Source: Epiperipatus broadwayi
Lineage: Eukaryota; Onychophora; Udeonychophora; Euonychophora; Peripatidae
NCBI GenBank assembly: GCA_028023455.1
Contig: JAQFVV010012476.1
Location: 3,783,555 to 3,847,554, forward strand
Length of the DNA: 64,000 nucleotides
Direction: 5' to 3'
Of the stretch, positions 37,293 through 48,579 are shown piece by piece (the first letter of the stretch is position 1; each line of letters opens with the position of its first letter). The translations under genes were made by a program, and so were the position numbers. Below the pieces are notes generated by a model. The model was not told where the DNA came from, did no database searches, and was given only the letters and a program-made list of their open reading frames with translations.

Positions 37293-38304
37293 ATATTAAA
37301 CTATAAATAAAAATGGATATCTACCTTTATTATAAAAATGTTACCTTGGCAACAGATTGAGATTGTTGATTGTTATTGGTATTGGGTAAGTGTTGTCTAC
37401 TTTAATGTATTTACATTTGTAAACCTATCTACCCATGAGCATATATTTATATATAAATTTTATTTTTACCTTTTTAGTATTTGAATATTTGTTGCAAATA
37501 CATTGCTTAGACTTATTTTGCAGGCAGACTTATAGCAAGTCATTTTAATAAACTTGCATTGATAAATAAAAATTAAAATTGTATTTGTAAGTTTATTAAA
37601 ATGACCTGTTATGAGTCTGATTGCAAAATAGTTCTGAATAAGTATTTGGAATTAGCATGTTCTATTATAAGATTATAATCTTAAATGTTTCATATATTCA
37701 AGCAGTAGTAAAAGTTATTTACATGCTGTTGGAATTAGTAATTTTTGTAATTATTCTTATTTAAAATAGAGAATAAAAACAATGTTGCAGTCTGTATAAT
37801 TTATGAAAGAAAATTTGTGCAATTTGTGTGTGGAAGAAGTGATTAAAGCAAAAAACTTTTGCAATCAAGATTTATATTTTAATTTGCTATTAACATTTTT
37901 TCATATAAGCTTTTTAAAAAATATACACTGCCATCTCATGTGCATTACTGGAAACTTATTCTGATATTAACATGTTTGAAATTCAGATCATGAATACTAT
38001 TACATTAAGCAAACAACTGGATAATCCTCATTTATTTTATTGTGATTTTACATTGTCATCAATTTCTAATACTTGTACAAAATTTGAAGGAAATTCATTT
38101 GATAGAAGCATATTTATTACAAAATGTATCCTAAATAGACAGAGTTTCTAAATTAAATAAAAACATTTAATTAAAAAATATTTGAATAAGGTCTAAGTGT
38201 AATCATAAAAATATTTTTTTAATAATTAATTTACAAATATGTGATAAGAATGATCATACATATTTAAAGAAAATATGGAAAATATGCAACCAGTCAGCAA
38301 TGTT
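37293..38304. other. Small fold-back, otherwise nothing seen
   Basis: At 37517-37632 arms of about 45 bp (GCAAGTCATTTTAATAAACTTG and its complement) form a hairpin. No other feature is supported. Confidence 0.6.
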
Positions 38305-38362
38305 TTAGACATTTGCCAGCTCATTTTTATTACTTTGTTGATCACTGCCATCTTCAGGTTTT
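38305..38362 (-). CDS. Candidate terminal exon, gene W (unidentified)
   Basis: The minus strand after TTCAAAAG reads one base, then KPEDGSDQQSNKNELANV and TAA (38307-38305). The hydrophilic composition is typical of a C-terminal tail. The entry phase (2) fits the donor of the exon at 38637, giving Leu at the junction. The acceptor is weak (AAATTATTAGTTCAAAAG), and an alternative AG ten bases upstream would shift the frame. The opposite strand is also open here, which lowers confidence. Confidence 0.33.
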
Positions 38363-38636
38363 CTTTTGAACTAATAATTTCAAAATTAATTTAATATCTT
38401 ATCACTATGATAGTTGGAAGCATTATGATGAAGCTGTTATTGTTTCATTTTATTTGCTATGCTAACCTTTGGGACACATCTTGTGAATCATTTTGGGTTT
38501 TTTTACCAATCGCCCCCTGGTGATTGTTTTCATAAGTATTATACGTTAAAATGTGTGTAAAATGGGATATTTTATATATAATTTTTGCTGAAAAATTTGT
38601 GAGAGAAGGCAGAAAATTCAAAATTTCCACTCTTAC

Positions 38637-38686
38637 AATAGACATAAGCCTGCCCTGACATGTTCAGCTATTGTCTGTTGCCATAG
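38637..38686 (-). CDS. Candidate internal exon, gene W (unidentified)
   Basis: A 50-bp minus-strand block between acceptor AATGGTTTACAG and donor ATT/GTAAGAG. Only one frame is open and it reads LWQQTIAEHVRAGLCL, entering at phase 0 and leaving at phase 2. It joins in frame to 38362-38305 across a 274-bp intron. Family unknown; possibly part of the same gene as the membrane-segment exon at 40279. Confidence 0.35.
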
Positions 38687-40223
38687 CTGTAAACCATTTG
38701 GTGTTTTATGTTATTGTTTAAAAAACATAGTTCCAGTAACCAAAAATGTATTTGTTTGTGAATTTATTACTGTTTTAGATATTTTTTACAATAATTTACA
38801 CTATATTTATTAGTTATCAAGAAATATAAATTATTAATAACTTATTTTGACTTGAAATACTTTATTTTCAAAAATATAATGTTATATTAGCAGCGAATTT
38901 AAATATGACCTGTAGCAATTTACAAGCTTAGCTTTTATGTAAGCAATCTACTTATACTTATGAGTATGAAAATATCACAGTTTTGCAATAAATATTCAAA
39001 TATTTTAAAATTTTAAAGCATAATTTGTTAGATATAAGAGAAATTAATATTCATTTTGATTTTTAAAAATAATATAAATTAAGAAATATCTCATTGATTT
39101 TATAAACTGAAAATAATCTTTCTAGAAACGATACTGTGTAAACTCTTTGTTTTGATTACAATCTCATTTTTTAAAGTTTACAGAAACAAAATGTGAATGT
39201 TTAAATTTTATTTCAGTAGCAAACAAAAATATTTATCAAATGAAGACAAATTTATTATTTTCAGTAAGTAATAATCATTTAATAATATATTTTATGTTCA
39301 TTTGTGAGATAAAGAAATACATCAGAAAATGTTGAAATGTGAGAGTCTTAGGCTGCATGTCGGAAGGGCTAAGAGTATCAACAATGTTAGTTTGCTAGTA
39401 TGCATTTTTTTGCATACAAATTATTAATTAAAATGATTAATTACAAAAAATCTGTTGATGTCAATATCGTACAGATCTTATATAAAATTTGAATATGAAA
39501 GCAAGACAACAATGCATAACATCAGTGATTGGTAGATTATTTGGTCTCAAAGCAATTCTGTGTGTTTGTTAAGTATTTTAAAAAGAAAAATTGTAATTTT
39601 CAGTAATTTATTTATATATTTAGCTTATTTATGCAATATATTTATAAAATATTTATTAAAAATCAAAAAATATTTGATTACAGTTAGATTTTATTTGAAG
39701 ATATTTGTATTTAAGAATATAAGTTGTAAAAACATTATAATATTAAAAGTGGCAATTATTTGTAATGATCAATGATAATTGTTTTCATAAAGACCAGTGA
39801 GGATATTTTTTGTGAAACTTTAATGAAAGAGTAATTTTTACTTTTAAAACATATTTTTATTTTTCTATAACATTTCAGCTAAAATTCATTTCTATTTTAA
39901 AAATGGAATTAAAAAAAATATTTTATTCTACAATTTTTATGAACAGACAAAACTATGAGGTAATAACTGCTGTTACGATTAAGAATTCAGTTTATTACTT
40001 TATTTTTTCTATTTTTGCAAAGTTCAACTATTAACTTTTTCCAGGTCTTTTATTTGAAAACTTATATTTGTAATAAATAATGTAAAAACAATCAATATAG
40101 TATATAAAATATGGTTTAATTGTAAAACTGAAATGTTGCAAATATGACCCAAGATTTCACTGTGATCTTAAAAAAATAAAAAAAGGAGTTTAATAATGAA
40201 CAGAACAATTCCAATTTTCTCAC
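38687..40223. other. No supported feature
   Basis: Very AT-rich sequence between candidate exons. Confidence 0.5.
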
Positions 40224-40279
40224 CAATAGGACATAAAACTAGAAAAATAGCACTAAAAATAGCTGAGAGTGCTTTAAAG
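40224..40279 (-). CDS. Candidate exon encoding a membrane span, possibly gene W
   Basis: A 56-bp minus-strand block after the good acceptor GTTGATATATTTCAG, ending at donor G/GTGAGA. It reads FKALSAIFSAIFLVLCPI, a typical hydrophobic membrane helix. It enters at phase 2 and leaves at phase 1. An exon entering at phase 1 and leaving at phase 0 would be needed to connect it to 38686; I did not find one. Hydrophobic frames are common in AT-rich DNA, so this is tentative. Confidence 0.28.
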
Positions 40280-40382
40280 CTGAAATATATCAACACAATG
40301 TGAAATCTTGTAATGTTACAGAGTTCAAAATCATTGAGCTATAAATAAGATTGTAGATACAGTTTTTCCAACTACATGTAAG

Positions 40383-40422
<40 letters not shown>

Positions 40423-40480
40423 CTCAAACAATTTTTTCTACAAATTATTAAGAACGATTTCTTTTTCTGTCTTTAATTAT

Positions 40481-40980
40481 AATAGTAATAATAACAAGTC
40501 AGATGTCACATGACTTATATATAGCTTGCACTTACAAATATGTAAAATTAAGAGCGTGCTAATAGCTCTAAACAAGCTTTTTTATTATTATTTATGATAA
40601 ATGATACTACAAGAGAAGGCATTCAAATCATTTTTATCTTGGATTGTCCCCATCCCCGTTTCGACCTATGGGTCTCTTCAGTGAGGAGTTGGGACATTAG
40701 ATTTAAAAATCCAACTCAAGCAAAGCATTTATCTAAAAGTTAATTGTTAGAAGAAGATCTGAAACTTTTAGACATCTACATGTCTTTAAAGTCAGCTCTC
40801 CAACTGGAAAAATCATATGGGCCTGAACTTAATTCAGATACTCCATATATCAGTATGGTTAGCCCTTTAATTTAGCTAAAGCCACAACAGCAAAATAATA
40901 ATAGTAATAATAACAAGTCAGATGTCACATGATTTATATATAGCTTGCACTTACAAATATGTAAAATTAAGAGCGTGCTA
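40481..40980. repeat. 419-bp unit flanked by an 81-bp direct repeat
   Basis: 40481-40562 and 40900-40980 are almost identical (AACAAGTCAGATGTCACATG, TATATAGCTTGCACTTAC, AAATTAAGAGCGTGCTA), with one clear mismatch. The unique part between them (40563-40899) contains GTTTCGACC..GGGTCTCTTCAGTG at 40658-40682, which on the minus strand resembles a hammerhead core. This is either a solo unit of a tandem repeat or a short element with long direct terminal repeats. Confidence 0.8.
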
Positions 40981-41346
40981 CTTGCTGACTGAAATAAAAA
41001 AATTATTTTATTAATTTTTTTTATTTAATTTATTTCAGTCTTATTTTAATAGTTATATATTTTGTGGGTTTTTCTTCTTTCTCTTTCTCTCTCTTTTTGT
41101 TTTCAATTGTAATAGAAAATTCACAAATTATTGATTTTCATTAATCAAGTTTCTTTACTCAGTTAATACGATTAGATCCAAAGCACTGTTTGTGGATATA
41201 TTATCATTTGCCAATCAATAAATTGTACTGTTTCACGAAAGAAAAAATATTCAAAACAATAAAATCTCATTTTCAAGACTTTAAAAAATAACAGAAAGAT
41301 TAACCATTCTATTGAAAGACTGATATTAAAATTTGTAGACGTTAAA

Positions 41347-41373
41347 ATAATAATAATAATAATAATAATAATA
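41347..41373. repeat. (AAT)n microsatellite
   Basis: Nine AAT units. 40389-40419 is a short (AT)n. Otherwise 40981-41641 has no supported feature. Confidence 0.9.
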
Positions 41374-41641
41374 TACTTTATGTAATTTACATTATATTTT
41401 AATAGAGAGTGCCTAAATATATCATTCAATATTAAAATAGATAAACATTAATAAAACGTTAATATTAAAGTGGAAATAACTAATGACGAACTTGAATAAT
41501 GAGAAAGGATTATTGGTTGGTCTAAATTTTCTGATATTGAAATTTAACATACAAATCAATCATTATTATTAAGATTTAATAACATAATTTTCATTATTTA
41601 GAGCATATAACAATGTAATGAAATATGTTTGTTATATATAG

Positions 41642-41721
41642 ATATTCCTGAGAAAATGCGGGATTTGTGGAATGTTTTCATGCGGGCATGGGAGGTGGGA
41701 GAGTCACTCTTTTACATATAA
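41642..41721 (+). CDS. Weak candidate exon (unidentified)
   Basis: After TTATATATAG the plus strand reads IPEKMRDLWNVFMRAWE, where a donor GAG/GTGGGAGA is possible, or continues VGESLFYI to TAA 41719-41721. The composition is protein-like and locally GC-richer. There is no partner exon, the acceptor tract is poor, and it may be a transposon relic. Confidence 0.22.
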
Positions 41722-42429
41722 AAACAATTAGATATTTTTTAAAAAATATCTTATTTGCAGATATAGATATATTGCTTTACAGTAGAATAAATGAACTCAA
41801 GAACGACCCTCTTCGTTAATTTTTTAATTTATTTTTAATAAGAATTTGCAAAAGAAAAACTATTTAAGAAAATTAATCAATACAAGTACACACAACGGTG
41901 CTTATATTGTATAAATAATTAGACGTTTATTACTCCAGATTCACATTAACATGACCATATATTGCGAAATACATAAACACATAGGCTGTATATAATTGAA
42001 AAATCTGCACCAATATACAACCGGTGTGTTTACAGTTATATTACTTTGCTTGTGACAGTTATCGCAGGACCTACAAATTGCAGGATTTAAGCAAAAAAAA
42101 AAAAAAAGATAGGAAATGTAACTACCTTTGGTAAGTGATAAAATGTTTTTGTTTTATCTTTTGATTTTCACTAAAGATGCAAGCTTGAAGCCATGATAAT
42201 CGCAGAACCTTGTCTCTTGAAACTATTCACATCTCTCTCAAACCAGCTTTGATTATATAAAAAAAATCGAAGAAGTTCAACAAAGCGTTTATAAAACTGA
42301 TGTAATGAAAAATCTAGAACTGTCAACACCATAGATATTCAAGGATTTGATACCTGCAGTCCATCAGATGAGTTGAAGAGTTATTCACTAAATGTCTAAA
42401 CAATGAGAGAGAATAATCTAAGTTTTTGG

Positions 42430-43150
42430 GAATGATAAATTATTGCAGTTGGTGAAGATGAGGTATGTGCAGTGATAAAAACACTAAGAAACTGAAAAAT
42501 ACACTTACAGCTTAATGAATGGTTACACTTTCACATCACATTATAAATGGATAGAAATTAATCTCTAATTATGTGTGAATATTATTATAAGTAGGTATAG
42601 CATGCTGTTAATTGAAGCATGAAGATTCAGGTATTGTTATTACTGAATCATGTAATTAGTGAAGGTTATTTGTAAAATGCATGCATGGTAAAAAAGGGTA
42701 TCAGTGTTTCTGCTCTGGTGGTTGACTATGACATGGTGGAGTTAAAATGAGGTATGCACTGATAAACACTCACAAACCATAAAAATATCTTTGCAGTGCA
42801 ATGATTATTCATCATCCACAAATGTGTTAAAAGTCAATAAAAACCTGTTTATGTCTTGAGTGGGAGTAATGAATTGGAAATTAGTGTGCTGTCAATACAG
42901 GCATGGAGAGTTAAGTATTGTATACCTCAGGCTAACAGAGGAGTGAATATTGTGTGTGAAATGTACTACAAGGCAAAAATAATGTTCTCAGTTTTTGAAC
43001 TGATGTATGGTTGTGATATGGTAGAATTGAGATATGGAGCACATTGGCAAAACAAAAAAAATGTTATATTTTGATTTACAAAAATGAAACTTACTTCACA
43101 TGCAACATTGACACAATCTATTTTAGATAAATACATCAATGGTCGTAACT
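42430..43150 (+). repeat. Degenerate tandem repeat, about 285-bp unit, 2.5 copies
   Basis: The motif ATG.CATGGTGGAGTTAAAATGAGGTATGCA..TGATAAA.ACTCA.AAAC recurs at about 42450, 42735 and 43015. After each there is a matching ATAAAAATA..CTT.CAG.(T/G)AATGA block. Identity is low. The 72-codon frame at 42856-43074 lies across a unit and is not convincing as a gene. Confidence 0.5.
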
Positions 43151-44039
43151 AAGCATTTATTAACCTAGAGATTATTCCTAGCTCATGTATACACTTTAAA
43201 CTTCAGTTAAAGATTAGTATTTCCTGTTTTTAACTAATCACACACATATGAAGTATTTCAACTTCATTTCTCTTTTGCCATCCATACTCCGACACACATT
43301 CTTAAAACATACGAAAAAAGACATCTTAAGTTACCAATGATTCGGAAGATGCATTTCATGCTGAACCAGAACTCATATTTATTTATCGTATATAAGATAT
43401 TGTGATTTAGGCCAATTAATAAGTAGTGTATAAAAGATATTGCACTTGGGAAAACAAATGAAATTTAATTACTCTATGTATGTGTGTTTAATTAAAAACA
43501 CTTATATTAATCTTTAACTAAGGTTTAAATTTTATATCTAACCTAGGGATAATTTCATGTTTAATAAGTGATTACTAATAATTATTAAGGTATTTGTCTA
43601 AAGTGGATTATGTTAAATTTGTGTGTGGAGTAAATTTGACACTTTTAAATTAATTATAACATTTTACTCTTGATAAATACTGAACATAGATAAAAACATA
43701 TATTAGGGATTGTGACCTGAGCTAACTGTTGAGTGCTAGTCCAACATAAAAAGCATTTTAGGGAACATTTATCTCTTAAGATTGTCTTTATTCATGTTTC
43801 ATGGGTTTGCTTTGGAGTGGATGTTATTAAGTATATCTAGGAAACAAAAAAAAGAATAAATATATAATGCATTATTACAAAAATTTATTTCATTTCACAT
43901 GTTTAAAATTTTGGTAAACTTACTGTTCAATTTTAAAAATAATGCAAACATGTGTGTACATTTCAATAAATTAAGTATTTTAAAATATATGTTGGTAAAG
44001 CGGACATGTAAGATTTTCCAATCATAGAGCTTGAAAAAA

Positions 44040-44880
44040 TTTTTTTAAGGGGAATACACAGACTGCATGTTCAAATGAAAAGATTCATGGCTATCTCTCC
44101 AAGCTACTTGCAGGATCATATCTTAATCAGTTCATATGGACAGAGTTTAGTTATCCACCACAACAATTTTATGGCAATACTGGAATGTCTGAATCATGTG
44201 TTGCAACTTGAAATGTAACATGTTTTGTGTCTTCATGCTTCATTTCATTGCTCTTTCTGTCATTGCAAATTCTTGCAAATCACTGGAAAACTTTGCAACT
44301 CATAGTTTGAATGCCATACTCAGTTTGAATCATTACAAACATTTTAGTATAAACCTAAACTTAATATTAGCACATTATTCTATTGTAGTTTAATGTATGA
44401 AATATATTGTTATGTTTTATTTATAATATATTATCCAGATATATCAGCCTCTTAAAATTATTGTGGTGAATAAAAAATCTAATCCAGAAAACACCATGAC
44501 TCAGAATTGGCATTATAGGAAACTTGCAGAGGGAACCAGTCATCAGTCACATTTTTAATAGGATATAGTATATATAAATAGGCAATTGCATGTAGTTATT
44601 TACAAATAGTTAACATTTATTACTTACTTCATTTATCTAATATTTTTTCTACCAAAGGTCAAATGTTGATTGGATAACGTCCATTCCAAATGGATACAAG
44701 TATAATTTTACATTGATGTTTTACAATCAGTAAAGAGATATAATTTTTATATCAAAGCTGAGTTTGCACTTTCTGGAAGTCAACTTCCTCAAATAACTAA
44801 CAATTGCAGCTTTGCCCAGTGACAGTCTGTGATGAATTTTCTTGAATCTCCAGAAATTAATAACAGGTTAAATATATTAC
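44040..44880 (+). pseudogene. Decayed coding-like region (unidentified)
   Basis: Several protein-like stretches in different plus-strand frames follow one another with stops between them: HGYLSKLLAGSYLNQFIW at about 44090, NPENTMTQNWHYRKLAEG at about 44480, SNVDWITSIPNGYKYNF at about 44660, and ALSGSQLPQITNN at about 44770. The order in one strand and the frame jumps suggest an old transposon protein or processed pseudogene. SYLNQFIW recalls the Merlin tail SYLTEFMW, but that is too short to rely on. Confidence 0.3.
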
Positions 44881-44939
44881 TTATAATACTTCATTCATAT
44901 ACACTTTAATGCAAGTAATTTTCTTAACCTTCTTTATTT

Positions 44940-45121
44940 TCTTACAGTTTCGACTGTCCAGCAGTCTTCGTCAGAGCTATGTCTTCCTTGCAGTTTATTT
45001 TCTTACAGTTTCGACTGTCCAGCAGTCTTCGTCAGAGCTATATCTTCCTTACAGTTTTAACTGTAAGGAAGATATAGCTCTGATGAAGACTGCTGGACAG
45101 TCAAAACTGTAAGAAAATAAA
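44940..45121. repeat. Tandem 58-bp unit plus inverted copy (hairpin)
   Basis: Two direct units (from 44941 and 45002, TTACAGTTTCGACTGTCC through GTCAGAGCTAT.TCTTCC) are followed by an inverted copy at 45060-45121. The inverted copy reads CTGATGA, GACTG/CAGTC hairpin, AAAAC on the plus strand. The flanks AACCTTCTTTATTTTCTTAC are also inverted. Confidence 0.9.
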
Positions 45122-45360
45122 GAAGGTTAAGAAAATTATTTGCATTAAAGTGTATATGAATGAAGTATTATAAGTAATATATATGATTATATGAAGATAT
45201 GCAAAGAAAGTGAAGGAGAAGAATAACATAATATGTTAAATATTTACTTCGATTGCCATTTATTTTTTTCATTAATTGTATTTTCTTATTCTTAAAAATT
45301 AAATCACTTCTTAATATTCACGTGGTTGTGTGTGTGTGTTATAAACTAAACTTTTATTTC

Positions 45361-46153
45361 TTCAACCGCCTCTTATGAGGCATCTCGTCGACATCTGACG
45401 TCACTCTAACTCTGCTATTTCTTATGCTAGAATATTCGTTTGACAGGTATTGATTAGGTTTTTAAAAGTTCTGTAAGATGGTGCCTTCTTCTGAATTATT
45501 TTACAAGTAAAAAATCAAAAAAACCGCATTTAAACCTAAACAAAGAAAGAACATTGTCAGTGATTGGTTATCAGTGAGCTCTCAGCCAAAAAAGACATTC
45601 TGATTGGCTGGAAAGAACAAAGAAACCGCCTGATCAAAGAAAATAAAGAAAAACGCTGAGATTTTCATTTCGAATATGATTTAAGTATTTAAAACAGTAT
45701 AATTTGAGAAATTAAAATAATTTTTAAAAAATAAACTAAAAAAACAAAATTATTTTCGAAAAATATTGAAGATTTTAGTAAAAATATTTAAGATTTAGCA
45801 AAAAGAAATCTTTACTTTTCGATAAAGTAACATTGAAAAAAAGCGTTTGCGTCAGCACTTTTTTGTTTAGACATTCACTTTATATTCGCCGAAATTGAAT
45901 ATATTTTATAATAAATAAATAGAAATTTATTTTTGAAAGAACTTTCGTTCTCTTACATAACCTGAAAAATTAGTAATATACTTTTTATAAATGTATCTGA
46001 GTTAAATTTAATATTATAGGTGAATATGTTTTAACAATAGGCTTTGTCTTCAGTTTGTGAGTTGACCAATTAAAAGATTTGATTTTTACCTCATACAACC
46101 AATAATATAATTAGCGGTTTAAGGGTTATAAGAAATATGACTACCAACAAACA
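45361..46153 (-). repeat. Interspersed repeat, inverted partner of 606-1414
   Basis: Reverse complement of the 606 copy over about 790 bp. The pentamer GTTAT flanks it on both sides (about 45342 and 46154), which may be a target duplication, though this is short and the region is low-complexity. Confidence 0.8.
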
Positions 46154-46309
46154 GTTATCTCTCAACATCTATAAGTAATATGCCATAACATATGAAATTT
46201 TCATACAGCTTGATTTCCTAGAAATTTTATAAATTGAACAGATTTCCACTTTGGTATCTGTATTTTGCAAAGAAATAAGTAATATGAATTTTTCTTTCAT
46301 AGTTTAAGT

Positions 46310-46690
46310 ATATGGGATTTGAACACAGACTTTCAGGTTCCCTTTAGATAGCCACTCTATTTCATACAACTGATACACATGATCACACACATATAAAAAA
46401 GTTAAATGATCTTCAATATAATAATTCATGCTGAATCAGCACTCATCAGTTGGTCCATATTATCATCTTCCACACATATTTAATCAGGGTTTGATTTTAT
46501 ATTAAAATAGCAAATCTTCAAACTTCAATGGACACACTTCATCATTTTACTCCACACACCAACACTTCAGCCATTCATACCATTGAAAATCGGATGATTA
46601 AATGCCCAGATCCTTTGTTGATGCCAATATTATTGTTATGCCCATGTTGACATTAATTATTCCCTTTTAGTGTTAGTAATATCTCATACT
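46310..46690 (+). repeat. R2 linear copy
   Basis: AGTATATGGGATTTGAACAC..ACTTTCAGG, TACAACTGATACACATGA, AATTCATGCTGAATCAGCAC, TCAGTTGGTCCATATTATC, CATACCATTGAAAATC and ATGCCCATGTTGAC, in the standard R2 order. Between here and 47873, apart from the hairpin motif at 47145-47172, the sequence is AT-rich with nothing supported. Confidence 0.85.
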
Positions 46691-47144
46691 GGTTGTAGAC
46701 TAAATATAAATAATTTTATTTCTTTAATTTTGTCATTTGATGGCTATATATTTTCTACTTTTCAATACACATATTATAATATTTTTGTATCTAATGGTAA
46801 TAGTAAATAATTATATTTATTTCATTATAATAAGTGATCCAAAATGTATTTTATGTAAACAATTTATTTTTTTGAGTTTTGCAATTTTATACTTTTTTTT
46901 TTTTTCAATTTTTTTTTTTTTTACAAATGTTTTGATATTTTTTTTGTAAATAATTCTTATAAAAAAAATCAAGTTTTAAACTTTAATTTTATCATAAAAT
47001 AATACTTTTTTCATGAGCTGTGCATTGTAGTATTTACATTATAACTACACGTTGTAACAATTGCAGACTAAAATACATTATCTTTGTAGTTTACACAATA
47101 CAAACACAATGTTTTATTATTCAAACTTCCAAAAACAGTGGATG

Positions 47145-47172
47145 GTTTCAACTGACCAGCAGTTTTCCTCAG
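47145..47172 (-). repeat. Hammerhead-core-like hairpin motif
   Basis: On the minus strand: CTGAGGA, then AACTG and CAGTT arms around CTGGT, then GAAAC. Related to the 44940 units. Confidence 0.4.
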
Positions 47173-47873
47173 ACCTGTAACATACTCAACATGTACAAGT
47201 ATTCTATTATTTGGATGCTTGGGTTTATGATAGCAATTGTGAGTACCTGATTACTTATTATTTTAAATGCTATGTGATCTTTGTACAAGTATTGAAATAT
47301 TTGTTAAATCTTTTTTTATCTGAGCTTTTATTTATATATTTGTTTTACAAGGTGATTGGATAGGATTACCGGTGTTTAAACTTGTCTAATCCTTTTTACT
47401 GTAAAACAAGACTTTTTCATCTTATGCAATATTGACTAAAACTTATAGTCTCATATAGATATTCTTTGTAGAAACAATTAAAATATATTATATTCATGAA
47501 TCAAATGCCTTGTCATAAATAAAAAAATGCACATAAATTCTTTTTTGACATTTTCTGGTCATTTTGATTATTCAACATGTATTGGCATGCTGGTAATGCT
47601 TTTTTGCCTTTTTAAAAATTAAATGAGTATATCGAGATGTTACCTTGCAATGTAAACTGTAATATATACTAAATTACTTTCATTATACTCAGACATCATT
47701 AGAAGTGATATTGTATTATTATTTGTGCATTGCAATATATATATATATTTTTTTCAAAATTTATTTTTGTAATCTGTCAGCTGTCAAAAAGTCTCTCAAA
47801 TTAATTGAGAAAACCTGATTACTATTTTAATCACTCTTTTTGAATTTCATACATCATAAAATATGCCCATGTG

Positions 47874-47948
47874 CAGCGTGGTATACTTGGTAGAGCAACC
47901 AACTTGAGATTGGGAAGTCTCAGGGTCAATTTGGCACATAGGTCTGGT
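47874..47948 (+). repeat. tRNA-like sequence, probably a SINE head
   Basis: An A-box-like TGGTATACTTGGTAGAGC, an anticodon-arm-like CCAA-CTTGAGA-TTGG (loop centre TGA), and a weak B-box GGGTCAATTTGGC, at tRNA spacing. The acceptor and T stems are poor, so it is not a working tRNA gene. Confidence 0.45.
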
Positions 47949-48575
47949 ACTCAAACTACTTATGAACTTTGAGAATATTTTTGTTTAAATTGAAATATTT
48001 GTGATATCACTCCCTTGGATGTTTTTTTTTTATATTTGATGTCTTTATGATGCAATTTGTCAATTCTTTTCTATTTTTACGTTTTTGAAGTATAACTCTT
48101 CTATATGTTCAGAAATCTGTCATCTTTATTGAATGAGTTATAATTCATCTACTGAGATTTTCAACATATTAATTCATTCTTTTAAAAAAAATTCTTTTGA
48201 TTTTTTGCATATCCTGATAGATAGTTCTTGTTTTTTAAAACTTGTTTCAATGATTTTACAAATATTAGCATTGAATTTTACCATTTCTCGGACGTTCTTA
48301 AATTTTTTTTAACTCTGTTTTTATTTTAAGGGTTAGGTTTTTTTATTTTACAGTTTGTACTGCATTGTTTGATAACTATGTTGATTTATCTGATTTTTTA
48401 TTTTGCACCAAAATGTTTTCAGAAACTGTTTGATTTATTTTTTGATTTCTGTACACAGTTCATTGATTTGAGCATCTCAAATTAATTTTTGATGCTAATT
48501 TATAATCAGTAAGTGTATTTTCTAGATTATATATAGGATATTATACAAATTTGTCATTATTTTAATGAATGTTAC
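47949..48575. other. No gene seen
   Basis: T-rich and A-rich sequence; nothing recognised. Confidence 0.6.
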
Positions 48576-48579
48576 ATAT

